A stretch of 56,284 bases of DNA from Betaproteobacteria bacterium (GTDB taxonomy: Bacteria; Pseudomonadota; Gammaproteobacteria; Burkholderiales; SG8-41): positions 1-56,284 of the forward strand of contig VGID01000023.1 of the NCBI GenBank assembly GCA_016868035.1, in the 5' to 3' direction. Made by a program: the position numbers and the translations under genes. Positions 56,217 to 56,284 of this stretch are shown here, in pieces; the stretch's first letter is position 1; the number at the start of each line of letters is the position of its first letter. Below the pieces are notes generated by a model. The model searched no databases, had not been told where the DNA came from, and saw only the letters and a program-made list of their open reading frames with translations.

Positions 56217-56284
56217 TGGAAAGGATCAAGAAATGCCCAAAGGAGTGCGTTTAAAGCCCGAGCAGGTTGTGGCCAAACTTCGTG
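56211..56284 (+). mobile_element. Left end of an IS3-family insertion sequence
   Basis: The boundary is placed at TGACACTGGAAAGG (about 56211). From ATG 56233 the frame reads MPKGVRLKPEQVVAKLR, the typical N-terminus of IS3-family OrfA (a helix-turn-helix protein), and runs off the window. The element has interrupted the CD-NTase gene. The family is inferred from these 17 residues only. Confidence 0.7.

Overview
The window looks like chromosomal DNA of a GC-rich betaproteobacterium, probably an uncultured one. The evidence is the gene order rlmE-ftsH-folP-glmM, then pst, tpiA-secG-tRNA-Leu and nuoA-N, together with betaproteobacterial start regions in FtsH and NuoG. The taxonomic call rests on synteny and sequence recognition only.

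Layout. 1-9.4 kb is the rlmE/ftsH/folP/glmM block, with a phosphonate-type ABC transporter (phnD-C-E-E) and a HAD phosphatase inserted between folP and glmM. 9.5-15.2 kb holds arsenate reductase, an MFS exporter and pstSCAB behind a recognisable Pho box; phoU is not adjacent. 15.4-17.2 kb is tpiA, secG, a palindromic MITE-like element and tRNA-Leu(GAG). 17.3-34.1 kb is the complex I operon. It has no canonical nuoL. In its place are a 494-aa MrpD-like subunit, an 86-aa two-helix protein and a 587-aa MrpD-like subunit with a NuoL-like C-terminal tail, followed by another inserted element, nuoM and nuoN. 34.2-46.7 kb is mixed: a NUDIX hydrolase, a damaged toxin-antitoxin pair, a lone short PhnD, CpdA, a diheme cytochrome c, cytochrome c', YceI, ArfB, DsbB, a YdcH-like protein, and a two-subunit molybdenum hydroxylase without a FAD subunit. 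46.7-56.3 kb is a defence island.

The defence island starts with wreckage: a truncated hsdM, a PLD/SNF2 helicase cut off mid-gene, and an inverted, frameshifted GHKL ATPase fragment. Next comes an apparently intact operon behind a 33-bp dyad: HTH-ParA, a 117-aa protein, a 783-aa GHKL ATPase, a Vsr-like endonuclease and a C5-cytosine methyltransferase. It ends with a convergent CBASS remnant, a SLATT two-TM effector plus a CD-NTase whose catalytic N-terminus has been removed by an IS3-type element at the window edge.

A second layer runs through the window: at least eleven intergenic arrays with a 7-bp period. Most have two arms that are reverse complements, and each locus has its own heptamer word. 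They fill nearly every non-overlapping gap of the nuo operon and supply stop codons or C-terminal tails to several genes.

The two most interesting candidates are the complex I variant with four antiporter-like subunits, one lacking the usual TM7 lysine, and the ParA-GHKL-Vsr-Dcm operon as a restriction-type or other defence system.
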